Assembly: GCA_015493525.1 (NCBI GenBank)
Contig: WGCY01000049.1
Coordinates: 1-64,000 of the forward strand
Direction of reading: 5' to 3'
DNA length: 64,000 bases
From: Bacteroidales bacterium
Lineage (GTDB): Bacteria > Bacteroidota > Bacteroidia > Bacteroidales > F082
Position numbers and translations under genes: made by a program. Below, piece after piece: positions 1-8,772 of the stretch. The number at the start of each line of letters is the position of its first letter. The stretch's first letter is position 1. Under the pieces are notes generated by a model, which was given only the letters and a program-made list of their open reading frames with translations, ran no database searches and was not told the origin of the DNA.

Positions 1-329
1 AGGCTTTGGGTAGCATTCCAGTGGCTGTGTTTTTCAGAGTAATCGGAAATGATGAGTGCCGAGATGTGCACCTGCTCCGACTCAAAATGGAGTAGCAGGT
101 TCTGGTCAACAATTTTTCCGGGTACACCATAATTACCAATGGAAGGATAGGTGAGTACGAGGATTTGTCCTTTGTAGGAAGGGTCGGTAAAACTTTCCGG
201 GTAGCCGGTCATGGCGGTGTTAAAAACAATTTCGCCGGCCACGGCATTTTCGTAGCCGAAAGAGTACCCCGAAAAGGTGTTCCCGTCTTCGAGTACCAAT
301 GTGGCCTGGCGGTAGCGGTTGCTTTTCAT
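1..329 (-). CDS. carA: Carbamoyl-phosphate synthase small subunit, N-terminal part (truncated by window edge)
   Basis: Minus-strand translation [70 protein letters not shown]... matches the CarA N-terminus; an alternative in-frame ATG lies at 338. Confidence 0.93.
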   Translation of the reverse strand, partial: MKSNRYRQATLVLEDGNTFSGYSFGYENAVAGEIVFNTAMTGYPESFTDPSYKGQILVLTYPSIGNYGVPGKIVDQNLLLHFESEQVHISALIISDYSEKHSHWNATQS

Positions 330-656
330 AATGTGCATTTTATGGGTTGAAAAGTGCCGGGCACCTGTCCCGCAGTTTTATATTAATTTTCTCATTCCGG
401 GGTTCAAAGATAAACGGATTCTTACGGCTTGAAAAAGATTTTTCACCTGCCTATTAACAGGTTATAAACAGAAAGTTATTATTTGCTGGCAGTCAATATT
501 TTAAATTAAGCCGATAAGGAGTTCCCGTAAGGTTGTTTTTTGTTTCCGAAACCGATTGCGACAGCCCTTTTACTACGGTTTGAACGGTCTGAAAATTTGT
601 TTGCTATGCTGGTCGGATTTTCTCAATAAAATTTTCCCAAAGCGAATCCTGACTGG

Positions 657-726
657 AAAATTAGCGTGAATTTTTCGATTATACCTGAAAAATTCACGCT
701 AATTTTTCGATTGTATTCGAAAAATT
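657..726. repeat. Three-segment A-A'-A inverted repeat
   Basis: Perfect 20-bp inverted repeat aaaattagcgtgaatttttc (657-676) / gaaaaattcacgctaatttt (687-706), followed by tcgaaaaatt (717-726) complementary to aatttttcga (701-710). Confidence 0.8.
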
Positions 727-743
727 CGTGTTTTTGTATTCCG

Positions 744-765
744 CTTCCGGCGTCCACGCCGGAAG
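744..765. repeat. Palindromic GC-rich hairpin at the 3' end of mfd
   Basis: CTTCCGGCGT-CC-ACGCCGGAAG, preceded by TTGTATTCCG; similar to the hairpin at 4231-4252. Confidence 0.75.
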
Positions 766-774
766 AATTAAATT

Positions 775-3700
775 TTATATTTTCCCTGAAAAAGCTTGCT
801 GCAACACTTTTAGGTTTTCCAGTGCTTTTTTTACGCTGCCCACCTTTTCAAAAACCAGTGTCAATTTCTCCTTGCGTTCTTTTATTTCGCAGCAGTTGGG
901 ATGGCTTTTTATAGCTTCAATAATCTTACCGAACAGTTCCGACTGGAAAAAGTCTGTTTCTTCGCTGCCGGTGAAAACGCCTACCATTTTGCCAAATTTA
1001 AGAATCAGCTTTTTAAAGCCCAGATGTTGTGCCTGCCAACGTAAACGCAACGCATCCAGCAAATACTGTGTGGCCGGGGGCAATGGACCAAACCGGTCTT
1101 TTAGCTTTTGTTTGAAACCTTCCAATTCGTCTTCCGTTTTCAGGCTGTCTAACTCTTTGTAAAGCATAAGCCGTTCGGTGGCACTGGCCACATACTCCCC
1201 CGGGATAAAAATCTCCAAATCGGTTTCCAACTGACACTCTTTCACAAAATCGCGTTGTTTGTTTTCTTCGGCAAACAGATCCTGAAATTCCGTTTCTTTC
1301 AATTCCAACAGGGCTTCATCCAGGATTTTCTGGTACATCTCGATACCGATTTCGGAAATAAACCCGCTCTGCTCGGCACCGAGAATGTTGCCGGCTCCAC
1401 GGATATCCAAATCGCGCATGGCAATGTTAAATCCACTGCCGAGGTCGGCATAATCGGTAATGGCCTTCAGCCGTTTACGGGCGTCTTTGGGAAGTGATGC
1501 CAACGGAGGTGTGAGCAGGTAACAAAACGCCTTTTTGTTGGAACGTCCCACGCGTCCCCGTAGCTGGTGCAAATCGCTAAGGCCATAATTCTGCGCATCG
1601 TTGATGATGATGGTGTTGGCATTGGGGATATCCAGCCCCGACTCGATGATGGTGGTGGCCAGCAGCACGTCATAAAGTCCTTCCACGAAATCGAGCATGA
1701 TTTTTTCCAGCTTGCGGCCTTCCATTTGGCCATGAGCCACGGCAATCCGGGCATCCGGAACAAACTTTTTCAGCATATCGTGCACGTGAGTAATATTCTT
1801 CACCCGGTTATGAAGGAAGAAAACCTGTCCGCCCCGTGACAGTTCATACCGAATGGCCTCGCTGATGGTTCCCGGATTAAACGACCGTAGCTCGGTTTGC
1901 ACGGGATAACGGTTGGGCGGTGCCGTGTTGATGATAGAAAGGTCGCGGGCACCCATGAGCGAAAACTGCAATGTACGTGGAATGGGCGTGGCCGTCAGCG
2001 TAAGTGTGTCCACGTGTACTTTCATCTGCCGGATTTTTTCCTTGGCCGACACACCGAATTTCTGTTCTTCATCGATGATGAAAAGTCCGAGATTTTTAAA
2101 CGCCACATCTTTGCTCAGGAGGCGATGGGTGCCAATGAGGATGTCAATTTTTCCATCCTTCAACCGTTGCAGCGTTTCTTTCTGCTGTTTGGTGCTTTTA
2201 AACCGGTTGATGTAGTCGATAGTAACCGGGAAATTTTTCAGCCTTTCCGAAAAGGTTTTAAAATGCTGTAACGCCAGGATGGTGGTTGGCACCAGTACGG
2301 CCACCTGTTTGCTGTCGGCAGCAGCTTTGAAAGCGGCACGAATAGCGATTTCTGTCTTGCCAAAACCCACATCGCCACAGATAAGCCTGTCCATGGGATG
2401 TTCCTGCTCCATATCTATTTTTACAGCCTGTGTAGCTTTCAGCTGATCGGGGGTATCCTCATAGATAAAGCTGGCTTCCAACTCGTTCTGCATATAACTG
2501 TCCGGGTCGAAAGCATAACCCTTTACGGCTTTACGTTGGGCATAAAGCTTAATCAAATCGCGGGCAATGTCTTTTACTTTGGATTTGGTTTTGTTTTTCA
2601 GCCGGTTCCAGGCACCGGAACCCAACCGGTTAAGTTGCGGAGGTGTACCGTCTTTCCCGACATATTTGGTAATGCGGTGCAACGAGTGAATGTTGACGTA
2701 AAGAAGATCCCCATTTTTATAAAGCAGCCGAACTGCTTCTTGCTTTTTGCCATTGTTTTCAATGACCTGTAAACCATCGAATTTCCCAACACCATGATCG
2801 ATGTGTGTAACATAATCGCCCTTGCTCAGGTTGTAGAGCTCCTTGATGGAAATAGCCTCTTTTCGCCCGAAACCTTCACGCAAATGGAATTTGTGGTAAC
2901 GCTCGAAGAGCTGGTGGTCGGTATAACAAAGTATTTTCAGGTCGTGGTCGATAAACCCGGCAGTAAGACTGAGCACTACCGGTGAGAATTGTACGGGAGC
3001 TTCCGACGGGCTCATATCTTCAAAAATGGCATGTAGCCGATCGGTTTGTTTCGGGTTACCCGAAAAAATAAACGGCTGAAAACCTTCCTCGGTTTTCTGA
3101 CGCAGATTTTCGCTGAGCAGGTCAAACTTTTTGTTGAAAGCCGGTTGTGGAGATTGATGAAAAAGGAGTGTCTTCACCTTTTCAAAAAAAGAAGAAGAAG
3201 CAAATTCAAGCGTGTGCAGACCGGCTATTTTTTCCATAAAATGCTGGCCATCAATAAAAAGCTCTTCCGGTGGCAATCTGTGGCTGTTATCCGTTTCACC
3301 AAAAATGTTAAGGGCTCTCTCGTACTCGCTCACCAGCTGGTTATGAATAAGTTCCACATCGGTGAGCCACCAGGCAGTTCCGGCCGGTACATAATCAAAA
3401 AAGCTGATACGTTCTTCCTTCATCTGTCTGTCCTGCACATTGGGAAGCAACGTGATACGGTTCAGGTTTTGAAGCGAAAGCTGGTTGGAAGGGTCAAAAG
3501 TCCGGATGGATTCCACCGTATCGCCAAAAAATTCAATACGGTAAGGATGGTCGTTAGAATAGGAAAAAACATCCACGATGCCACCACGCAGGGCAAACTG
3601 TCCCGGCTCGGCCACAAAATCCGTCATCTCAAAATTAAATTCCATGAGCAGGTCGGTAAGGAAATCCTGTGAGATCTCTTCTCCCTGCCGGAGCTTCATC

Positions 3701-4149
3701 ATGTTTTTGTTGAGCCAGGTTTTGGTTATGACTTTTTCGGCCAATGCTTCCGGATAGGTTACCACGATGGTTTTCCGGTCGTTGTTCATAAAACGCTTCA
3801 GCACCTCCGTCCGCGAAAGCTCATAAGCTTTGTCCAGTTTCTCCGGTTCGTAAGGCCGCTTGTAGGTGGTGGGATAAAAAAGCACCCGTTTTTTATTGTG
3901 GTCCAGATCGTTATCGCCCAACAGGGCTTCCAGGTCGTTGTAAAAATAGGCAGCTTCTTCTTTTTCTGATAACACCACAAGGTGCTGCTGTTTCCCGGCT
4001 TTATCAAAAAGCGCGGCAAGGGTGATGGCGGTGGCCGATCCCATGAGGCCTTTCAGGTGAATATGTTTCACATCGGGACGCAGCACCTCCTCCAAAATCT
4101 TTATTTTGGGATGCTGTTGAAAAAGATGTAAAAAATCCGTTGCGTTCAC
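775..4149 (-). CDS. mfd: Transcription-repair coupling factor Mfd
   Basis: CarD-like and helicase motifs (GDVGFGKTEIAIRAAF, IIDEEQKFGV, TATPIPRTL, QLRGRVGRS). GTG start proposed at 4149 with AGGAG upstream; the track's ATG at 4293 would put the hairpin and promoter inside the coding region. Confidence 0.92.
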   Translation of the reverse strand: MNATDFLHLFQQHPKIKILEEVLRPDVKHIHLKGLMGSATAITLAALFDKAGKQQHLVVLSEKEEAAYFYNDLEALLGDNDLDHNKKRVLFYPTTYKRPYEPEKLDKAYELSRTEVLKRFMNNDRKTIVVTYPEALAEKVITKTWLNKNMMKLRQGEEISQDFLTDLLMEFNFEMTDFVAEPGQFALRGGIVDVFSYSNDHPYRIEFFGDTVESIRTFDPSNQLSLQNLNRITLLPNVQDRQMKEERISFFDYVPAGTAWWLTDVELIHNQLVSEYERALNIFGETDNSHRLPPEELFIDGQHFMEKIAGLHTLEFASSSFFEKVKTLLFHQSPQPAFNKKFDLLSENLRQKTEEGFQPFIFSGNPKQTDRLHAIFEDMSPSEAPVQFSPVVLSLTAGFIDHDLKILCYTDHQLFERYHKFHLREGFGRKEAISIKELYNLSKGDYVTHIDHGVGKFDGLQVIENNGKKQEAVRLLYKNGDLLYVNIHSLHRITKYVGKDGTPPQLNRLGSGAWNRLKNKTKSKVKDIARDLIKLYAQRKAVKGYAFDPDSYMQNELEASFIYEDTPDQLKATQAVKIDMEQEHPMDRLICGDVGFGKTEIAIRAAFKAAADSKQVAVLVPTTILALQHFKTFSERLKNFPVTIDYINRFKSTKQQKETLQRLKDGKIDILIGTHRLLSKDVAFKNLGLFIIDEEQKFGVSAKEKIRQMKVHVDTLTLTATPIPRTLQFSLMGARDLSIINTAPPNRYPVQTELRSFNPGTISEAIRYELSRGGQVFFLHNRVKNITHVHDMLKKFVPDARIAVAHGQMEGRKLEKIMLDFVEGLYDVLLATTIIESGLDIPNANTIIINDAQNYGLSDLHQLRGRVGRSNKKAFCYLLTPPLASLPKDARKRLKAITDYADLGSGFNIAMRDLDIRGAGNILGAEQSGFISEIGIEMYQKILDEALLELKETEFQDLFAEENKQRDFVKECQLETDLEIFIPGEYVASATERLMLYKELDSLKTEDELEGFKQKLKDRFGPLPPATQYLLDALRLRWQAQHLGFKKLILKFGKMVGVFTGSEETDFFQSELFGKIIEAIKSHPNCCEIKERKEKLTLVFEKVGSVKKALENLKVLQQAFSGKI

Positions 4150-4170
4150 GGAACTCCTGTTTTTAGGCGG

Positions 4171-4178
4171 CAAAGATA
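4171..4178 (-). promoter_or_regulatory. Putative Bacteroidota -7 element (TATCTTTG) for mfd
   Basis: Minus-strand TATCTTTG about 22 nt upstream of the GTG start; matches TAnnTTTG. Confidence 0.5.
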
Positions 4179-4230
4179 TTGTTTTTCTTCCGGCTTCCGC
4201 TTCGGCCTCTGCAGAATATCCTTGTATCCG

Positions 4231-4252
4231 CTTCGGGCGTCCTCGCCCGAAG
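4231..4252. repeat. Palindromic GC-rich hairpin upstream of mfd
   Basis: CTTCGGGCG-TCCT-CGCCCGAAG, preceded by TTGTATCCG as in the copy at 744-765. Confidence 0.75.
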
Positions 4253-4338
4253 TTTGGTTTAATCATGCCTGAAAGATGGCGTTGAAAAATCAAATGGCCG
4301 CCAGTAAGTATGTTTCCGGATTTATTGCGAAATTATAG

Positions 4339-4364
4339 ATAGAATTGTCTTTTCTATAATGCAA
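4339..4364. repeat. Direct repeat, copy 1, flanking the DUF4143 ATPase gene
   Basis: ATAGAATTGTCTTTTCTATAATGCAA, 24/26 identical to 5619-5644. Confidence 0.8.
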
Positions 4365-4423
4365 TTTTATGAATATTCTGTATGTTACAGAAGACGAAAG
4401 GATAAAAAATGAAAGGATTGGAG

Positions 4424-5620
4424 TTAATACAAAAAGCCAAACAACCACAGCGGAATTTTGTTTTTAAAACCATATTCGATATTGTCGGAAACTACGAAGG
4501 CATCTTTCAGGGCAGCAACCTGCTTTTTTATTTTGTTTTTTCCGCCCACTTCAAAAACCAGCTTATTGTCAATAATAAAATCGCCTTTCCGAGGCATTGC
4601 CACATGATGCCCCTGTAAAAGTTGACTGTAAAAAAAAGTTTCCCTGACTGTGCCGATATTTGTATTTTCCGGCTGTAAAGCATAAGACAGGTTTGCATTG
4701 TGCAGGTATATTTTGTCCGGTTTAGCCATTTTACTAAGCCCTTTGGTCCCGCTTTTCAACAATGCAACCAACCGTGCTTTTTCCAGGTAGTACAAAAACT
4801 TCAACAAAGTCTCCCTGGTAACACCTATTTTAATACTTAATTTACTGATGTTTGGCTGAAAAGGTACACTTTCACTGATTATCATCAGTAATTGCTTCAG
4901 CTTAACTATGGAAGAATAATCAATGGCAACGGAGGCGGGTAGGTCGGTTTCCAGCACCAGCCTGACAATCCTTTCCAAATGATCGGGATAATCTTCCTGA
5001 CCGGCTTCCAAAAAGAAGGGGTATGCCCCGTAATGATTATAATTGTTGAATTCTTTGACTGGTTTTATTTTTTTATTTATGGCGCGGGCTACTTCAATAT
5101 GGTTTTCGATAATTTCCCGAAGTGAGAAAACCCTGAATTTTATACCATACGAAATTTCAACAAATTCCCTTAATGAAAGTATCGGCAATTCATAGACCTT
5201 CGCCCTCCGGCTCAGGTCTGCTTCCCCTTTGTCTATTTCCAAAATGGAAGAACCCGTAAAGAAGATTTTCAATCCGGAATAATCATCGTATATATTCTTT
5301 ATTTCCCTTGACCAGTGCGGATATTTGTGCACTTCATCCAGAAAAAGGTATTTTCCTCCCGATTTCACAAATTCATCAGCCAGGTCAACCAATTTGTTTT
5401 CAGTAAAATAGATATTATCAAGGCTGACGTACAGTGCTTCATCTGTTAGTCCGAAATTTCCTTTGATATACTGTAACATCAAAGTTGTTTTCCCGGTCCC
5501 GCGAGCCCCCTTTATGCCTGTCAATCGTCTGTCCGGATTTATTTTATCAAAAAGGAATCGTTTAAAATCTGTTTTAACACCATCTACCTTTTTTATAGAC
5601 TTGGCCATTAACTTTTCCAT
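4424..5620 (-). CDS. AAA ATPase with DUF4143-type C-terminal domain (stand-alone)
   Basis: Walker A GARGTGKTT, Walker B YLFLDEVHKYP, GSSILEI sensor region, C-terminal EVGGKNKIKKQ...IEYGFKNKIPLWLFGFLY; start taken at MEKLMAKS; paralog of 31208..32398. Confidence 0.85.
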   Translation of the reverse strand: MEKLMAKSIKKVDGVKTDFKRFLFDKINPDRRLTGIKGARGTGKTTLMLQYIKGNFGLTDEALYVSLDNIYFTENKLVDLADEFVKSGGKYLFLDEVHKYPHWSREIKNIYDDYSGLKIFFTGSSILEIDKGEADLSRRAKVYELPILSLREFVEISYGIKFRVFSLREIIENHIEVARAINKKIKPVKEFNNYNHYGAYPFFLEAGQEDYPDHLERIVRLVLETDLPASVAIDYSSIVKLKQLLMIISESVPFQPNISKLSIKIGVTRETLLKFLYYLEKARLVALLKSGTKGLSKMAKPDKIYLHNANLSYALQPENTNIGTVRETFFYSQLLQGHHVAMPRKGDFIIDNKLVFEVGGKNKIKKQVAALKDAFVVSDNIEYGFKNKIPLWLFGFLY

Positions 5621-5644
5621 AGAATTGTATTTTATATAATGCAA
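5619..5644. repeat. Direct repeat, copy 2, overlapping the ATPase start codon
   Basis: ATAGAATTGTATTTTATATAATGCAA, 24/26 identical to 4339-4364. Confidence 0.8.
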
Positions 5645-5736
5645 AAATAATAAAAAAATGTTTTATTAACAATACAATTATGATTCTGTTTATTCTTTCA
5701 TGAAATTGTTTATCTTCGCTTTTTAATTTCCCCCAC

Positions 5737-6189
5737 ATGAGTAAAATGGAACTGAAAAAGAGGTTGCTGGAGGTGTGCATTGCCCGTCAGCAGGAGACGG
5801 CAGCGGAACTGCAGCACGAAGTAGACGAAACATTGCGGCTCTCCAACGAATACGGTGCGCCCAAAGACCGCTACGACCCTTACCGTACCAAGCTCATGAA
5901 CCAGAACAACCTGTTTGCCCAACAGTTGAAACAGGCCAACACCCTGCTGGTAACTTTACAAAAAATTCCTGTTGACAGGGAAATCAACACGGTGGAATTC
6001 GGTGCCATTGTCATCACCAACAAGCAAAAGATTTTTGTTTCAGTGGGCATGGGGAAAGTGGAACTGGACGGGGAGACCTATTATGCCGTTTCACCTCAGG
6101 TTCCCATTTTTCAGGCCATGCGCGGTAAAAAAGCAGGAGATACCTTTACTTTTAACGGACAGACTTTTCAGATAAAAGAGGTTTTTTAA
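5737..6189 (+). CDS. GreA/GreB C-terminal-like protein (Bacteroidota family)
   Basis: N-terminal coiled-coil-like region followed by GAIVITNKQKIFVSVGMGKVELDGETYYAVSPQVPIFQAMRGKKAGDTFTFNGQTFQIKEV, a Gre C-terminal-like pattern. Confidence 0.65.
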   Translation: MSKMELKKRLLEVCIARQQETAAELQHEVDETLRLSNEYGAPKDRYDPYRTKLMNQNNLFAQQLKQANTLLVTLQKIPVDREINTVEFGAIVITNKQKIFVSVGMGKVELDGETYYAVSPQVPIFQAMRGKKAGDTFTFNGQTFQIKEVF

Positions 6190-6197
6190 AAAATGGG

Positions 6198-6283
6198 GGT
6201 TCACGCAAAGTGCGCAAAACTTAAACCATTATAACAAAATGATTTGCGGCCTTTGCGGATGCTTTGCGCTTTTAGCGTGAACC
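6198..6283. repeat. Intergenic inverted repeat with TTCACGCAAAG-type ends
   Basis: GGTTCACGCAAAGTGCGCAAA ... CTTTGCGCTTTTAGCGTGAACC. Confidence 0.7.
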
Positions 6284-6508
6284 TTCAAAAACTGTCTTTT
6301 TGAATACCTGTCTTTGTTAAGCTTGCTTTTTCCGGAGCTTAAAGTCCCGCAGGGACAATGCAAAAGCAGCCTCCAAATTCATATGGAGACGGAGCAAATT
6401 GTTCCCGTTTTGCTTATTTGTCCTCATTCCATATTTCTTAAATATTCATAAAGTTGTCCGTAAAAAAGCTCAAAATTTCTAACTTTGGGTTTTTAAAAAT
6501 TATTACGC

Positions 6509-7285
6509 ATGGACAATAAAATATTACAGACAAAACTCGAGGATGGCATTTTACTGGTTACCATCAGCAGGCCCAAAGCCATGAACGCGCTGAACACACA
6601 GTTTTTCAACGAAATGGATGAGTTATTGGCTTCGATGAAAAACGATCCCGAAGTAAAGGTTATGGTGATTACCGGCGAAGGAAAAGCTTTTGTGGCCGGT
6701 GCCGACATTGCCGAAATGGTCAACAAAAACCTGGAAGAAGGGGAAGCGTTTTCGCGCCTCGGGCAGCATACTTTTCGAAGTCTCGAAAAATTACCCATCC
6801 CTGTTATAGCTGCCGTCAATGGTTTTGCCCTTGGTGGTGGCATGGAGCTGACCATGGCCTGCGATTTTCGCATTGCCAGTACCAAAGCCAAATTTGGTCA
6901 ACCTGAAGTAAATCTCGGCCTCATCCCCGGATACGCCGGAACCCAGCGGCTTTCACGCCTTACAGGTATGGGAAACGCCCTTTACCTGCTCATGACAGCC
7001 GATATGATTGGTGCTCAGGATGCTTTACGTATCGGGCTGGTGCAAAAAGTAGTGGAACAGGAATCTCTGATGGAAGAGGTGATGAAAATTGCTAAAAATA
7101 TTGCATCCAAAGGTCCGCAGGCTGTCAAAAACGTCAAAGATGTTGCCCGCCGAGGATATGAATTAAGTCTGGATGAAGGTGCTGACCTTGAAGCCCGCGC
7201 CTTTGGTTCGCTTTTCGGCGATAACAGCGAAGGAAGGGAAGGGATGCAAGCTTTCCTGGAAAAGAGAAAGCCGGAGTGGAAGTGA
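6509..7285 (+). CDS. Enoyl-CoA hydratase/isomerase (crotonase family)
   Basis: AFVAGADIAEM, NGFALGGGMELTMACDFRIAS, GLIPGYAGTQRLSRL crotonase signatures. Confidence 0.93.
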   Translation: MDNKILQTKLEDGILLVTISRPKAMNALNTQFFNEMDELLASMKNDPEVKVMVITGEGKAFVAGADIAEMVNKNLEEGEAFSRLGQHTFRSLEKLPIPVIAAVNGFALGGGMELTMACDFRIASTKAKFGQPEVNLGLIPGYAGTQRLSRLTGMGNALYLLMTADMIGAQDALRIGLVQKVVEQESLMEEVMKIAKNIASKGPQAVKNVKDVARRGYELSLDEGADLEARAFGSLFGDNSEGREGMQAFLEKRKPEWK

Positions 7286-7297
7286 GGAGATAAAAGT

Positions 7298-7378
7298 CGG
7301 AAGACGGAAGACAGAAGACCGAAGACCGAAGTCCGGAGTTTCATTTACGCTCATCTTCCGTCTTCTGACTTCCGACTT
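7298..7378. repeat. 7-nt tandem repeat array (CSGAAGA) with inverted downstream arm
   Basis: CGGAAGA|CGGAAGA|CAGAAGA|CCGAAGA|CCGAAGT|CCGGAGT, then CTTCCGT|CTTCTGA|CTTCCGA|CTT in opposite orientation. Confidence 0.8.
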
Positions 7379-7415
7379 ATAAAAAAAACAACATAACAAT
7401 TAAACAAATAAAAAC

Positions 7416-8759
7416 ATGACCTACGACGAAAGATTACAAAACGTTTCGGTGATGGGTGCCGCCGGCAAAATGGGCAGTGGTATTTTACTGCTGACTGCCG
7501 TTGAAATGGCCGACCGTTCACTGCTGCCGGAAAACAAAGGAAAGACCTTTGTCCTGAATGCTATTGATGTATCCGACGAAGGACTGGCAGGGCTAATGAA
7601 CTACCTGCGCGTTCAGGTACGGAAAATTGCCGAGAAAAAAGCAGTCTGGCTGCGAAAAATGTATGCCGACCGTGACGACCTTATCGAGAACTTCGATATT
7701 ATTGATGAATACATTTTTGACGTGATGAACATCGTCCGTCCCACCACAGCCATGGGTGCTGCTTACGGCTCTACCCTCGTTTTTGAAGCCGTGAACGAAA
7801 ACCGTGCACTGAAAGTGAAACTGTTTTCGGAAATCAAACAAAACAACAACAAAGATGTTTGGTTTTTCACCAACACCTCTTCCGTTCCCATTCATTTGAT
7901 TGACAAAGAGGCTAAATTGGAAGGTAAAGTCATCGGGTTTCATTTCTACAACCCTCCGGCTGTCCAGCGTCTCGTGGAGCTTATCCGCACCGACAATACC
8001 AAAGACGAACTTGTTGAGTTTGCTTATGCGTATGCCAAGAATTTGAGAAAAATTATCGTTCCATCCAACGATTTTGCCGGTTTTATTGGTAACGGTCACT
8101 TTATGCGCGATGGCTTGCATGGAATAAAAGAAGCCGAAGCGTTGGCCAAAGAGAAAAACATGCCGCTTTACAAAGCCATTTATATGATAAATAAAATCAC
8201 GCAGGAGTATCTCGTACGTCCCATGGGCATTTTCCAGCTCATGGATTATGTGGGCATCGATGTGATGCAGTTTATCCTGAACGTGATGGATCCCTTTGTG
8301 AAAGATGAAGACCTGCACAGTGATTTGTTGAATACTATGATGGAGCAGGGCGTCAAAGGCGGACAGTATTCCAGTGGAGCCCAGAAAGATGGTTTTCTGA
8401 AATACAAAGGCGGAAAACCGGTAGCCGTTTGGGATGTCCACAAACAGGAATATGTGGATATCGACAGCTTTAAAGACGAATGTGATGAGATGCTCGGCGA
8501 CCTTCCCGATTCGGCGGTAGCCTGGAAAGCTACGCTGCGCATGAAAAACAAAGACGAAGTCTTTACACGTTTTTTCAACGAACTGAAAACCATGAACACG
8601 CTGGGAGCACAAATCGCTATCAACTATGGCAAACGCTCCAAAGCCATTGGCGAAAAGCTGGTGAGCGACGAGGTAGCCCAAAGCAAAGATGACGTGAACA
8701 CGGTAATGCTTACCGGTTTTTTCCATGCCTATGGCCCCATCAATAATTATTTCGATTAA
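7416..8759 (+). CDS. 3-hydroxyacyl-CoA dehydrogenase family protein
   Basis: N-terminal GAAGKMGSGI nucleotide-binding motif, FTNTSSVPI, GFHFYNPPAVQRLVELIRT, NDFAGFIGNG typical of the family. Confidence 0.88.
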   Translation: MTYDERLQNVSVMGAAGKMGSGILLLTAVEMADRSLLPENKGKTFVLNAIDVSDEGLAGLMNYLRVQVRKIAEKKAVWLRKMYADRDDLIENFDIIDEYIFDVMNIVRPTTAMGAAYGSTLVFEAVNENRALKVKLFSEIKQNNNKDVWFFTNTSSVPIHLIDKEAKLEGKVIGFHFYNPPAVQRLVELIRTDNTKDELVEFAYAYAKNLRKIIVPSNDFAGFIGNGHFMRDGLHGIKEAEALAKEKNMPLYKAIYMINKITQEYLVRPMGIFQLMDYVGIDVMQFILNVMDPFVKDEDLHSDLLNTMMEQGVKGGQYSSGAQKDGFLKYKGGKPVAVWDVHKQEYVDIDSFKDECDEMLGDLPDSAVAWKATLRMKNKDEVFTRFFNELKTMNTLGAQIAINYGKRSKAIGEKLVSDEVAQSKDDVNTVMLTGFFHAYGPINNYFD

Positions 8760-8772
8760 AAAATTCTGCATC

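Noticed and set aside
2398-3672. Plus-strand ORFs inside mfd (e.g. 3046..3672)
   Set aside because: Antisense to a clearly conserved gene; the same applies to the many ORFs overlapping glpK, hem genes, glnA and fusA2.
4150-4293. N-terminal extension of Mfd (MIFQRHLSGMIKPNFGRGRPKRIQGYSAEAEAEAGRK)
   Set aside because: Contains the palindromic repeat and a TATCTTTG promoter-like element; a GTG start with a good Shine-Dalgarno sequence exists at 4149.
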